Below, piece by piece: positions 1 to 7,839 of a stretch of 64,000 nt of DNA. This stretch comes from an uncultured Collinsella sp. (GTDB lineage Bacteria; Actinomycetota; Coriobacteriia; Coriobacteriales; Coriobacteriaceae): positions 4,523 to 68,522 of the forward strand of contig UQIS01000005.1 in the NCBI GenBank assembly GCA_900541245.1, in the 5' to 3' direction. Made by a program: the position numbers and the translations under genes. The stretch's first letter is position 1. The number at the start of each line of letters is the position of its first letter. Under the pieces are notes generated by a model. The model was not told where the DNA came from. It ran no database searches and saw nothing but the letters and a program-made list of their open reading frames with translations.

Positions 1-524
1 TCCTGACCATGCTCATCGTCGACAACATGGCTACCTTTGCCGCCGGTGGCACCATCCAGCCCGATCACTACATGAACATGCAGATCGTTAACAGCTTCGC
101 CCTCATCGGCGGCTCGGGCTGCACTCTCATGCTTCTGCTCGACACGCTCCTGTTCTCCAAGAACAAGGCTTCCGAGACCGTTTCCAAGATGGCCATCCTG
201 CCTGGTATGTTCAACATCAACGAGCCGGTTATCTACGGTTACCCCATCGTGTACAACCTGCCGCTCATGATTCCGTTTGTCCTCCTTCCCGATCTGTTCA
301 TCGGCATCACCTATGGCCTTACCTGCGCAGGCATCATCAGCCCCTGCATCGCCCAGGTGCCCTGGACTATGCCTCCCGTCATCAATGCCCTGCTCGCTAC
401 GGGCTTTGACTGGCGCGCCGGCGTGTGGCAGGCTCTCGAGATTGTCATTGGCATGGCCGTCTACCTGCCCTTTATGAAGATTTCCGAGAAGGCAATCGCC
501 AAGCAGGAGGCTCTCGCCGAGTAG
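1..524 (+). CDS. PTS cellobiose/lactose-family EIIC, 3' part (cut by window edge)
   Basis: This is the C-terminal part (about 173 residues) of an integral-membrane sugar channel of the lactose/cellobiose PTS family. The frame is open to the left edge, so the start lies outside the window. The signature around FNINEPVIYGYPIVYN matches the substrate-site segment of CelB/LacE-type EIIC proteins, and further hydrophobic segments follow. The protein ends near KQEALAE without a fused EIIB domain. Separate EIIB and EIIA genes follow, so this is a three-gene IIC-IIB-IIA transporter. The exact sugar cannot be read from the sequence; a beta-glucoside or cellobiose-like disaccharide is likely. Confidence 0.85.
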   Translation, partial: LTMLIVDNMATFAAGGTIQPDHYMNMQIVNSFALIGGSGCTLMLLLDTLLFSKNKASETVSKMAILPGMFNINEPVIYGYPIVYNLPLMIPFVLLPDLFIGITYGLTCAGIISPCIAQVPWTMPPVINALLATGFDWRAGVWQALEIVIGMAVYLPFMKISEKAIAKQEALAE

Positions 525-683
525 AACGCCTAACGTTCGTCCCCATCACCTTTGCGGCCCGCCGGTACGCGGTGCCGGTGCCCGCGCCTCTCTTTTGCGT
601 AAGGGCGCAGAAGGAGGGCACAATAACCGTAAGGAATACAACCAGTCGTCGTCTGCGCGCCGCGCAGTTATAAGGAGGAAACC

Positions 684-986
684 ATGAAGAAGATCATGCT
701 CTGTTGCAATGCCGGTATGTCCACGAGTCTGCTGGTCCAGAAGATGCAGGCCGAGGTTGCAAACCGTGGTCTGGATATTGAGGTCGAGGCTCGTCCCATG
801 AACGAGGCCCACGATCACCTGGACGAGTGCGACATGTTGCTGCTTGGCCCGCAGATCGGCTACACCAAGGGTGACTTTGAGAAGGAGGCCGCCGGTCGCT
901 TCCCAGTCGAGGTCATCAACATGGTCGACTACGGCCGCATGAACGCTGCCGGCATCATCGACCACTGCGTCAGCGTGATGGGCTAG
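684..986 (+). CDS. PTS cellobiose/lactose-family EIIB
   Basis: A 100-residue cytoplasmic phosphotransfer protein. The N-terminus carries the EIIB-cellobiose phosphocysteine loop CNAGMSTS, with the phosphorylated cysteine at residue 8. It would take phosphate from the EIIA encoded next and pass it to sugar bound by the EIIC encoded just upstream. A strong ribosome site (AAGGAGG, about 672-678) precedes the ATG. The stop abuts the start of the EIIA gene, which suggests translational coupling. Family assignment is secure; the sugar is unknown. Confidence 0.9.
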   Translation: MKKIMLCCNAGMSTSLLVQKMQAEVANRGLDIEVEARPMNEAHDHLDECDMLLLGPQIGYTKGDFEKEAAGRFPVEVINMVDYGRMNAAGIIDHCVSVMG

Positions 987-1328
987 GTGCTCCGCATGGA
1001 GGATATGAACGAACTGCAGATGACCTGCTTCGAGATTATCAGCTACGTCGGTACCGCCAAGAGCATGTACATCAATGCCGTGCAAAAGGCCAAGGAGGGC
1101 GATTTTGACGCCGCCGAGGAGCTTATCAAGCAGGGCGACGAGGCCTATAACGGTGGCCACGATGTTCACATGGGGCTTCTGAAGAAAGAGGCCAACGGCG
1201 AGCGTAACGGCGAGGCCCCGTTGATTTTGCTGCATGCCGAGGACCAGATGGCCGGTACCGAGACCATGCGCGTCATGGCGACGGAGCTCATCGAGATCCA
1301 CAAGCAGCTGCAGGCACTTCAGGCCTAG
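987..1328 (+). CDS. PTS lactose/cellobiose-family EIIA
   Basis: A 113-residue helical EIIA of the LacF/ChbA family. The phosphorylated histidine is H83 in LLHAEDQM, and D87 matches the metal-binding aspartate at the trimer axis of this family. The start used is a GTG directly after the EIIB stop. ATG codons at 996 and 1005 are alternatives, and none has an ideal ribosome site, so the exact start is uncertain by a few residues. It completes the IIC-IIB-IIA operon, and a strong terminator follows. In principle it could also serve the EIICB proteins elsewhere that lack an EIIA. Confidence 0.88.
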   Translation: MLRMEDMNELQMTCFEIISYVGTAKSMYINAVQKAKEGDFDAAEELIKQGDEAYNGGHDVHMGLLKKEANGERNGEAPLILLHAEDQMAGTETMRVMATELIEIHKQLQALQA

Positions 1329-1386
1329 TCGGCGCTATCGCCATGACGGACCGTGCGTTCCAACAGACAACATAGTCCCTTTGACG

Positions 1387-1424
1387 GGCGCCGGGAGTCT
1401 CCGTCTCCCGGCGCCTTTATTTTT
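1387..1424 (+). terminator. Rho-independent terminator of the EIIC-EIIB-EIIA operon
   Basis: An 11-bp perfect stem (GGCGCCGGGAG with CTCCCGGCGCC, 7-nt loop) is followed by TTTATTTTT. Confidence 0.92.
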
Positions 1425-1474
1425 GGGGATGGTTTTGCACGGTCTGTTGAGCGGCCAATTGCGTTATCCCAGAT

Positions 1475-1515
1475 AAAACCTACCAAAACAAACCTGTCCC
1501 TTTTTGGTAGGTTTT
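1475..1515. repeat. Intergenic palindrome with CTGTCCC loop
   Basis: AAAACCTACCAAAA and TTTTGGTAGGTTTT form a 14-bp perfect stem around a loop containing CTGTCCC. It lies between the PTS terminator and the ROK gene. Several other long intergenic hairpins in this window (2526, 13035, 14163) also carry a GGGAC or GTCCC core, which suggests a loose family. Function unknown. Confidence 0.6.
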
Positions 1516-1569
1516 TGCCTTGGGAGCGGTACCATACAGACAATGTTTAAACGAGAAAGGCGGGCCCCT

Positions 1570-2523
1570 ATGGAACCTAAGCAGTACTACATCGGCATCG
1601 ACGTCGGCGGCACTTCGGTTAAGGAGGGCCTGTTCGACGGGGATGGCAACCTGCTTGCGAAGGTCAGCGTGCCCACGCCTCCCATCGTTGACGCTGCGGG
1701 CTTTGCCGCGGTGACCGAGGCTATCGACCAGGTGGTCGCCAAGGCACAGATTCCGCGCGCCTTTGTGGCGGGCATTGGCCTTGCTGTTCCGTGCCCCATT
1801 CCGGCAGCGGGCGATGCCAAGGTCAAGGCCAACATTGCCATTAACCTGCCCGAGTTGAGGATCGCCATTCAGGAGCACTGCCCCGATGCGGTCGTTAAGT
1901 ACGAGAACGATGCCAACGCCGCTGCCATGGGCGAGGCTTGGCTCGGTTCTGCCAAGGACGTGCAGAACGTGGTGATGGTCACCATCGGTACCGGCGTGGG
2001 TGGCGGCGTTATCGTTAATGGCGACGTGGTATCGGGCGTTGTGGGTGCTGGCGGCGAGATTGGCCACATGTGCCTGAACCCAGCTGAGGAGCGCACCTGC
2101 GGCTGCGGCGGCCATGGCCACCTGGAGCAGTATTCCAGCGCCACCGGCGTGGTGAGCAACTACCTTGCCGAGTGCAAGAAGGCGGGCGTCGAGCCCATCG
2201 AGCTCACCGGCCCCTCCGATTCCAAGGACGTGTTCCAGGCCTGCCGCGAGGGAGACAAGCTCGCGCTGGCCGCGGCCGATACCATGGCCGATTATCTCGG
2301 TCGTGCCCTGGCGCTTATTGCCAACGTGGTCGACCCCGAGATGTTCCTGATCGGCGGCGGTGCGTCTGCCTCGGCCGATGTCTACCTCGACAAGGTTCGC
2401 GAGCACTTCCAGCGCTACGCGCTTTCCGCCTCGCGCGAGACGCCCATTAAGGTCGCTTCGCTCGGCAACGACGCCGGCATCATCGGTGCCGCCTACGTAG
2501 CCCTGCGCGCTGCCGGCAAATAG
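1570..2523 (+). CDS. ROK-family sugar kinase (glucokinase-like)
   Basis: A 317-residue cytoplasmic kinase of the ROK family, expected to phosphorylate glucose or a related hexose with ATP. Visible features are the phosphate-binding DVGGTSVK at 11-18, the catalytic-base motif ENDANAA with D114, and the zinc-site histidine in GGEIGH (H166). The cysteine motif at 177-186 reads CGCGGHGHLE, so the usual GC in CxCGxxGCxE is GH (H184). The ATG at 1570 has AAAGG nine bases upstream and was preferred over ATG 1543. It stands alone between two terminator-like hairpins. Free sugar released by the GH1 enzymes of the right half would be a plausible substrate. Glucokinase is the best guess, but sugar specificity is not proven. 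Confidence 0.85.
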   Translation: MEPKQYYIGIDVGGTSVKEGLFDGDGNLLAKVSVPTPPIVDAAGFAAVTEAIDQVVAKAQIPRAFVAGIGLAVPCPIPAAGDAKVKANIAINLPELRIAIQEHCPDAVVKYENDANAAAMGEAWLGSAKDVQNVVMVTIGTGVGGGVIVNGDVVSGVVGAGGEIGHMCLNPAEERTCGCGGHGHLEQYSSATGVVSNYLAECKKAGVEPIELTGPSDSKDVFQACREGDKLALAAADTMADYLGRALALIANVVDPEMFLIGGGASASADVYLDKVREHFQRYALSASRETPIKVASLGNDAGIIGAAYVALRAAGK

Positions 2524-2525
2524 CT

Positions 2526-2567
2526 GGTGCAAGGGGGTCAGGTTACTTTGCACCAACATGGTGCAAA
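2526..2567. repeat. Intergenic GGTGCAA hairpin
   Basis: TTTGCACC-aacat-GGTGCAAA forms an 8-bp stem with a 5-nt loop. A third GGTGCAA copy at 2526 offers an alternative pairing. It is followed by AGGGACAG, matching the GGGAC theme of other hairpins here. There is no U-run, so it is not an ordinary terminator. It lies between the ROK gene and ppaC. Confidence 0.55.
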
Positions 2568-2689
2568 AGGGACAGCCTTGGCCCCCATGCCTGCCACAAA
2601 ATATGCCGTGGCCCTTCTGTCTGCGAAGGCTCGGCATCGGCGTGCTACCATAGCTACGTCCAAGTACACATATCAAGTGGAGGATATCC

Positions 2690-3613
2690 ATGGCAAACGT
2701 TCTTGTCTTTGGTCACCAGAACCCCGATAACGACGCCATCATGAGCGCCGTCGTCCTGTCCCAGCTGCTCAACCAGGTTGAGTATGCCGGCAACACCTAC
2801 GAGGCCTGCGCCCTTGGTCAGCTTCCGGCAGAGTCCGCCAAGCTGCTCGCCGACGCCGGCATCGCCGAGCCTCGCGTGATTGAGTCCGTCGAGGCCGGTC
2901 AGCTCGTCGTCCTCACCGACCACAACGAGTCCGCCCAGTCCGTCGCCGGCCTTAAGGACGCCACGGTCTTTGGCGTCGTCGACCATCACCGCATCGGCGA
3001 CTTCGAGACCGCCGGCCCGCTGCACTACATCTGCCTGCCCTGGGGCTCCAGCTGCACCATCGTCACCAAGCTCGCCGGCGTGCTCGGCGTTGAGCTTTCC
3101 GACGTCCAGGCCAAGCTGCTGCTCTCGGCCATGATGACCGACACGCTCATGCTCAAGAGCCCCACCACCACCGATGTCGACCGCGCCGTCGCCGCCAAGC
3201 TCGGCGAGCAGGTGGGCGTCGACCCGGTCAAGTTTGGCATGGAGGTCTTCCTCACCCGTCCGTCCGGCTCCTTCACCGCAGCCGAGATGGTCGGCAACGA
3301 CATCAAGATGTTCGAGCCTGCCGGCAAGAAGCTGCTCATCGGCCAGTACGAGACTGTCGACAAGACCCGCGCACTCGGCATGATCGACGAGATTCGCGAG
3401 GCCATGCGCGCCTACGCCGCCGAGAAGGGTGCCGACGGCATCGTCCTGTGCATCACTGACATCATGGAGGAGGGCTCGCAGGTCCTGCTCGAGGGCGAGA
3501 CCGAGGCCGCTCAGAAGGGCCTGGGCATTGCCGACGAGCACGACGGCGTCTGGATGCCGGGCGTCCTCTCCCGTAAGAAGCAGGTCGCTGCCCCCATCAT
3601 GGCCGCCTGCTAG
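2690..3613 (+). CDS. ppaC: Manganese-dependent inorganic pyrophosphatase (family II, DHH)
   Basis: This 307-residue cytoplasmic enzyme hydrolyses pyrophosphate and pulls biosynthetic reactions forward. It shows the full family II set: GHQNPDNDAI at 8-17 (metal ligands), TDHNE with D77, VVDHH at 96-100 (the DHH motif), and SRKKQ near the C-terminus (294-298), which binds phosphate in the DHHA2 domain. Length is typical. The ribosome site is GGAGG just upstream of ATG 2690. It is monocistronic, with a terminator right after. No CBS regulatory domains are inserted, so it is the simple form. Confidence 0.96.
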   Translation: MANVLVFGHQNPDNDAIMSAVVLSQLLNQVEYAGNTYEACALGQLPAESAKLLADAGIAEPRVIESVEAGQLVVLTDHNESAQSVAGLKDATVFGVVDHHRIGDFETAGPLHYICLPWGSSCTIVTKLAGVLGVELSDVQAKLLLSAMMTDTLMLKSPTTTDVDRAVAAKLGEQVGVDPVKFGMEVFLTRPSGSFTAAEMVGNDIKMFEPAGKKLLIGQYETVDKTRALGMIDEIREAMRAYAAEKGADGIVLCITDIMEEGSQVLLEGETEAAQKGLGIADEHDGVWMPGVLSRKKQVAAPIMAAC

Positions 3614-3633
3614 GTTTAGTTGACCAAACGCCA

Positions 3634-3672
3634 CGACCGGACCGCGGACGCCCCGCGCTCCGGTCGTTTTTT
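3634..3672 (+). terminator. Terminator of ppaC
   Basis: CGACCGGA and TCCGGTCG form an 8-bp stem. The 17-nt segment between them can fold further (GCGG with CCGC). A run of six T follows. Confidence 0.85.
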
Positions 3673-3828
3673 GTGCACGGCGCCGCGTCGTCTCTTGGAC
3701 AGGCGTGCCCGTGCCGTTGAGCAAATAATGTTCAACCTGTGGTTCCGCTTTTCGGCCACGCCTGCGTGCTTGTCGTGCAGGGTAGGCTAGATGCAAGCGT
3801 AATACGTTAGAGCGCGGCGCCGCCACTT

Positions 3829-3880
3829 GGGCGGGCCGTGCTTTTTTAAGACGGGAGCTTTCCCGTGAAAGGAGCCGCCC
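3829..3880 (+). promoter_or_regulatory. Structured nhaA leader that sequesters the ribosome site (candidate cation riboswitch)
   Basis: The last 52 bases before the nhaA ATG can fold almost completely. GGGCG (3829-3833) pairs with CGCCC (3876-3880). GCTTTTTT (3840-3847) pairs with AAAGGAGC (3868-3875), burying the Shine-Dalgarno. ACGGGA-gctt-TCCCGT (3851-3866) caps the structure. Leaders of nhaA genes in other bacteria include the nhaA-I motif, reported as a lithium riboswitch. Whether this RNA matches that consensus cannot be checked here. Translational control of an ion antiporter is a reasonable inference. Confidence 0.5.
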
Positions 3881-5239
3881 ATGGCAGCAACTGAGCAGCT
3901 GTTCAACGTTCGTGAGCGCAAGCGTTTTGAGCGCCACGACATCTGGGAGCGCATCGCCGAGAACGGCACGATTTCCGCCGCCGTCATGGTCTTCGCCGCC
4001 ATCGCCGCCGTCATTTGCGCCAATACCGATGCCTACGAGGCCATCCATCACTTTTTGGAGACCCCGCTGTATGTGGGTCTGGGCAACCTTACGGCCGGTC
4101 TCACCGTCGAGCTATTCGTCAACGACTTCCTCATGGCGATTTTCTTTTTGCTGGTGGGCATTGAGCTCAAGTATGAGATGACGGTCGGCGAGCTCAAAAA
4201 CCCGCGCCAGGCCATGCTTCCCATGCTGGCGGCCGTGGGCGGCGTCGTCGTTCCCGCCTGCATCTACCTGATCTTTAACCATGCCGGCGCACACAACGGC
4301 TGGGCCATTCCCATGGCAACCGATATTGCCTTTGCGCTGGGCGTGCTGTCGCTTTTGGGCAATCGCGTGCCCAACGGCGTGCGCGTGTTCTTCTCGACGC
4401 TCGCCATCGCCGACGACCTCATCTCCATCGCCGCCATCGCCATCTTCTACGGTCAGAGCCCCAATCCGTTTTGGTTGGGCGCCGCCGCGCTTGTGACCTG
4501 CGCGCTCGTGTGGCTCAACAAGACGCAGCATTACCGCCTTGCCCCGTATTCGGTACTGGGTCTGCTGCTGTGGTTCTGCATGTTCAAGAGCGGCGTACAT
4601 GCCACGCTTGCTGGTGTCATCTTGGCCTTTACCATCCCGGCCAAGTGCGGCGTCAAGCTCGATAGCCTCACCGATTGGTTGGGCGAGTGCCTGCCGCTGC
4701 TCGACGACCGCTACGACGACGAGGCGCACATCTTGGGCCAGCATGACTTTACCGTTTCGACCACCAAGGTCGAGCGCGTCATGCACCGCGTGACTCCGCC
4801 GCTCATCCGCATGGAGCGTCTGATCTCCACGCCGGTCAACTTTGTGATTCTGCCGATCTTTGCGTTCGTGAACGCACAGGTTCGCCTAGTGGGCGTGGAC
4901 ATGAGCACGCTGCTCACCGACCCGGTGACGCTCGGCGTGTACTTTGGCATGCTGCTGGGCAAGCCGATCGGAATCTTTGGCATGACGTTTGCCCTGGTTA
5001 AGCTCAAGATTTCCGAGCTGCCGCGCAATGTCAACTGGCACATGATTGCCGGTGTGGGCATTCTGGGCGGCATCGGCTTTACCATGTCGATTCTCATCAG
5101 CGGCCTTGCCTTCCCGACGGCCCAGTTTGAGGTTCTGGCCGCCAAGGCCGCTATTCTCGCCGGCTCTGTCACTGCGGCCGTACTTGGCATGATCTACATG
5201 AGTGTGATCTGCAAGCATCCCGCGCCCAAGGACGAGTAA
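3881..5239 (+). CDS. nhaA: Na+/H+ antiporter NhaA
   Basis: A 452-residue inner-membrane antiporter that exports Na+ or Li+ in exchange for protons. Hydrophobic helices run through most of the length. The family core is present: VNDFLMAIFFLLVG at about 80-93, TDIAFALGVL with D148, and the ion-binding pair D178-D179 in LAIADDL (equivalent to D163-D164 of E. coli NhaA). The C-terminal tail is short and charged. The ATG at 3881 follows AAAGGAG, which lies inside a folded leader, so expression may respond to ions at translation. It is monocistronic, followed by a 15-bp terminator hairpin. Confidence 0.95.
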   Translation: MAATEQLFNVRERKRFERHDIWERIAENGTISAAVMVFAAIAAVICANTDAYEAIHHFLETPLYVGLGNLTAGLTVELFVNDFLMAIFFLLVGIELKYEMTVGELKNPRQAMLPMLAAVGGVVVPACIYLIFNHAGAHNGWAIPMATDIAFALGVLSLLGNRVPNGVRVFFSTLAIADDLISIAAIAIFYGQSPNPFWLGAAALVTCALVWLNKTQHYRLAPYSVLGLLLWFCMFKSGVHATLAGVILAFTIPAKCGVKLDSLTDWLGECLPLLDDRYDDEAHILGQHDFTVSTTKVERVMHRVTPPLIRMERLISTPVNFVILPIFAFVNAQVRLVGVDMSTLLTDPVTLGVYFGMLLGKPIGIFGMTFALVKLKISELPRNVNWHMIAGVGILGGIGFTMSILISGLAFPTAQFEVLAAKAAILAGSVTAAVLGMIYMSVICKHPAPKDE

Positions 5240-5332
5240 GAGCGCGAAAACCGGCTCCAGAACCGATTCGGGCGCGTTCAAAATGCGGATTCGGGTGGTG
5301 CTTGCCGCCTGCCAGACACGCCAGTGGTCAAA

Positions 5333-5371
5333 AAACGCCGTTTGTGAGTACTGTCACAAACGGCGTTTCAT
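5333..5371 (+). terminator. Bidirectional-looking terminator after nhaA
   Basis: AAACGCCGTTTGTGA and TCACAAACGGCGTTT form a 15-bp perfect inverted repeat with a 6-nt loop, followed by CATTTT. The A-rich left flank lets it work on the minus strand as well. Confidence 0.8.
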
Positions 5372-5505
5372 TTTAGGTGCGGAAAATAATGAACAAAGTT
5401 ATAAGAACTGTACGTTAATGAGTGACCATCGACTTCCAATTTGGCGCTAGCTGACGGTGATTGGGGAGTTTCAAGTCGAGTTTTGCCGATTTCGACCAAG
5501 AATAG

Positions 5506-5552
5506 CTGCTACTAAAAGGGTAACAGTACTCATATTTGCCCTTTTTTGGCCA
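5506..5552 (+). repeat. Solo copy of 47-nt dispersed repeat
   Basis: This 47-nt segment closely matches two inverted copies at 19896-19942 and 20066-20112. Shared pieces are CTGCTACT, GTAACAGTACTCATATTTGC and TTTTGGCCA. Similarity to the 20066 copy continues for some bases past the end (GCCCTAA-AC). It sits in the roughly 370-base gap between nhaA and the next gene, which otherwise holds only the nhaA terminator. Confidence 0.75.
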
Positions 5553-5612
5553 CAAGCCCTAAAACAAGCCTCGCCAAGGTCGGGAAACGGGCCAAATCGC
5601 CGGCCTCGAGGC

Positions 5613-5867
5613 TTATTCCACGGTGCCGTAGATGGCGCCCCAGCCGTGGGCGGCCAAGGCGGAGTTGAGCTGGTCGCAAAGTGACTGGCGGTCGTAATAG
5701 CCGGGCGGTAGCAGGTTGACGATTTCCATGAGATCGGGTGCCAGGTCCAAGATTTCGGCCTGTACGATCAGATCCAGACGGTCGATGGCGTGGCGGTCGT
5801 AAAACAGTCCGCCGACCAGGCGCTGCAGGTCGCCGAATTCCTCGGCCTGGAACGATCCGTACTCCAT
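5613..5867 (-). CDS. Small conserved-looking protein of unknown function
   Basis: An 84-residue acidic cytoplasmic protein with no recognised domain and no signal peptide or membrane helix. The gene is supported by a strong ribosome site (AAGGAGG about six bases before the ATG on the minus strand), codon use like its neighbours and a sensible position between intergenic regions. Residues 1-50 look helical (FGDLQRLVGGLF, LDLIVQAEILDLAPDLMEIV). A PPGYYDR turn follows, with a short C-terminal part. It stands alone, divergent from the aminotransferase gene. I do not recognise the family. Confidence 0.75.
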   Translation of the reverse strand: MEYGSFQAEEFGDLQRLVGGLFYDRHAIDRLDLIVQAEILDLAPDLMEIVNLLPPGYYDRQSLCDQLNSALAAHGWGAIYGTVE

Positions 5868-6016
5868 AGTGCCTCCTTGGGCGCTTCACGCCGGCATGCG
5901 TGGCGATTCGTAATTCATTGCGATGGACTTAATCTATCACGGCTTCATACCGTTGCGGCGGTGGCGGTCTATACTTAGACGAACTGCAACGTACCGCTTC
6001 GCGAAAGGTCGCACCC

Positions 6017-7321
6017 ATGCAGACGATCTACCAGAAGATGGAAGCCACCGAACTCGATGCCGCCATCGAGGCGCTCAAAGCCGAGGTCGCCGAGGTCAAG
6101 GCCAAGGGCCTGGCGCTCGACATGGCCCGCGGCAAGCCGTCGCCCTCCCAGGTGGACATTTCTCGACCCATGCTCGATATCCTCAATGCCGATGCCGATC
6201 TGCACGACGGTAACGTCGACTGCTCCAACTACGGTTGCTTTGAGGGCATTCCCTCGGCACGCAAGCTGGCGGGGGAGTTCCTGGGTTGCCCCGCCGAGCA
6301 GACGCTCGTACTGGGTTCGTCGAGCCTTTTGATCGAGCACGATATCGCCGGCATGTTCTGGCGTTGCGGCTCGTGCGGCAGCGAGCCTTGGGAGGCTTAC
6401 GAGGCCGCGCATGACGGCAAGAAGGTCAAGTTCCTGTGCCCGGTTCCCGGCTACGATCGCCACTTTGGCATCACCGCCGACTTGGGTATCGAGAATGTCC
6501 CCGTCGCGATGACCGACAACGGCCCCGACATGGACGAGGTCGAGCGCCTGGTTGCCGCCGACGACTCCATCAAGGGCATCTGGTGCGTGCCCAAGTATTC
6601 CAACCCCACGGGCATCACCTTTAGCGAGGACACCGTGCGTCGCCTGGTTGAGATGCCCACGGCCGCACCCGATTTCCGCATCTTCTGGGACAACGCCTAC
6701 TGCGTGCACGACCTGTACGACGAGACCGACGAGCTCGCAAACATCTTTGACCTCGCTCGCGCGGCGGGCACCGAGGACCGCGTGGTGGCATTTGCCTCGA
6801 CGTCCAAGATCACCTTCCCGGGCGCCGGTATCGGCTTTATCGGTGCGAGCCCCGCGGTCATCGCCGAGTTCTCCAAGCGCCTGAAGGCCGGCCTCATCAG
6901 CGCCGACAAGCTCAACCAGCTGCGTCACGTGCGCTTCCTTCCCACCATCGAGGCGGTCAAGGAGCACATGAAAAAGCATGCCGAGTTCTTGCGCCCGCGC
7001 TTTGAGGCCGTCGAGCGCAAGCTCACCGAGGGCTTGGGCGACACGGGCTGCGCCACCTGGACGCACCCCCGCGGCGGCTACTTTGTAAGCTTCGATGGTC
7101 CCGAGGGCTCGGCTCAAAAGGTCGCCGCGCTTTGCGCCGACCTGGGCGTCAAGCTCACGCCGGCCGCTGCTACCTTTTTTTTTGGCAAGGACCCGCACGA
7201 TACCAACATCCGCATCGCGCCGAGCTATCCCACGGTCGAGGACCTGGAGGCCGCGCTCGATGTGCTGGTGCTGGCCGTTAAGCTTGTCGCTGCCGAGCTC
7301 GCGCGTGCCGAGCGCGCCTAA
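6017..7321 (+). CDS. Class I aminotransferase, AspT/MocR-like subgroup (probable aspartate aminotransferase)
   Basis: A 434-residue PLP enzyme of the fold-type I aminotransferases. The PLP lysine is K264 in STSKITFPGAG. Other active-site pieces are NPTG at 197-200 and the pyridine-contacting aspartate D225 in FWDNAY. The segment MARGKPSPSQVDIS and the SSSLLIEHDI stretch are typical of the actinobacterial AspT-type subgroup rather than the classical AspC group. Aspartate/2-oxoglutarate transamination is therefore the likely reaction. The gene is preceded by GAAAGG and stands just before a STAS gene, with only 51 bases between, so co-transcription is possible. Substrate assignment is by subgroup only. 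Confidence 0.85.
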   Translation: MQTIYQKMEATELDAAIEALKAEVAEVKAKGLALDMARGKPSPSQVDISRPMLDILNADADLHDGNVDCSNYGCFEGIPSARKLAGEFLGCPAEQTLVLGSSSLLIEHDIAGMFWRCGSCGSEPWEAYEAAHDGKKVKFLCPVPGYDRHFGITADLGIENVPVAMTDNGPDMDEVERLVAADDSIKGIWCVPKYSNPTGITFSEDTVRRLVEMPTAAPDFRIFWDNAYCVHDLYDETDELANIFDLARAAGTEDRVVAFASTSKITFPGAGIGFIGASPAVIAEFSKRLKAGLISADKLNQLRHVRFLPTIEAVKEHMKKHAEFLRPRFEAVERKLTEGLGDTGCATWTHPRGGYFVSFDGPEGSAQKVAALCADLGVKLTPAAATFFFGKDPHDTNIRIAPSYPTVEDLEAALDVLVLAVKLVAAELARAERA

Positions 7322-7372
7322 CGCGCGGCTTCCCGTACTATCCGCACCTTCGATACGTAAAGGAGCATATAC

Positions 7373-7687
7373 ATGGATTTGGGTATTTCCACCAACCCCA
7401 CGCCAGAGCTCTACACCATTAAGGTAACCGGCGAGATCGATATCTCTAACGCCGATAGCCTGCGCAATGCCATCGACCTGGCGCTCGAGCAGCCCACCGA
7501 GGCCGTTGAGCTCGATTTTGCCCAGGTGAGCTACATCGATTCGACGGGCATTGGCGTGCTCGTGGGCGCCGCGCACCACGCGGTCGATCACGGCAAGCGC
7601 TTTAGCTGCACCAATGTGCAGCCCCCGGTGATGCGCGTGGTCCAGCTGTTGGGTGTCGACCAGGAGATTTCGATCACCGCTGCATAA
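7373..7687 (+). CDS. STAS-domain protein (anti-sigma factor antagonist-like)
   Basis: A 104-residue single STAS domain of the SpoIIAA/RsbV type. The strand-helix element YIDSTGIGVLVG carries the serine (S57) that partner kinases phosphorylate in this family. A good ribosome site (AAAGGAG) precedes the ATG. No anti-sigma kinase or sigma factor is encoded nearby, so the partner must be elsewhere. It could regulate a sigma factor or another protein; the family is secure and the role is not. Confidence 0.85.
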   Translation: MDLGISTNPTPELYTIKVTGEIDISNADSLRNAIDLALEQPTEAVELDFAQVSYIDSTGIGVLVGAAHHAVDHGKRFSCTNVQPPVMRVVQLLGVDQEISITAA

Positions 7688-7730
7688 TCTTTGCCCCAAA
7701 AGGGCGTGCCGTTTGGCATATGTTTGTGAT

Positions 7731-7758
7731 GCGCTCGGACGTTTTGGCGTCCGGGCGC
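7731..7758 (+). promoter_or_regulatory. Hairpin upstream of tatA
   Basis: GCGCTCGGACG and CGTCCGGGCGC form an 11-bp stem (one G-U pair) with a 6-nt loop, followed by TATACTTG. It may be the terminator of the STAS gene, although the U-run is poor. The TATACT just after it may be the -10 of the tat-hyp-top operon. Confidence 0.4.
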
Positions 7759-7839
7759 TATACTTGACCGAATGAATAGACGAGTTCCGGCCGAATGGCG
7801 CGGTGCGGGCTCGACTCACATCGAGCCTTGGAGGTATGT

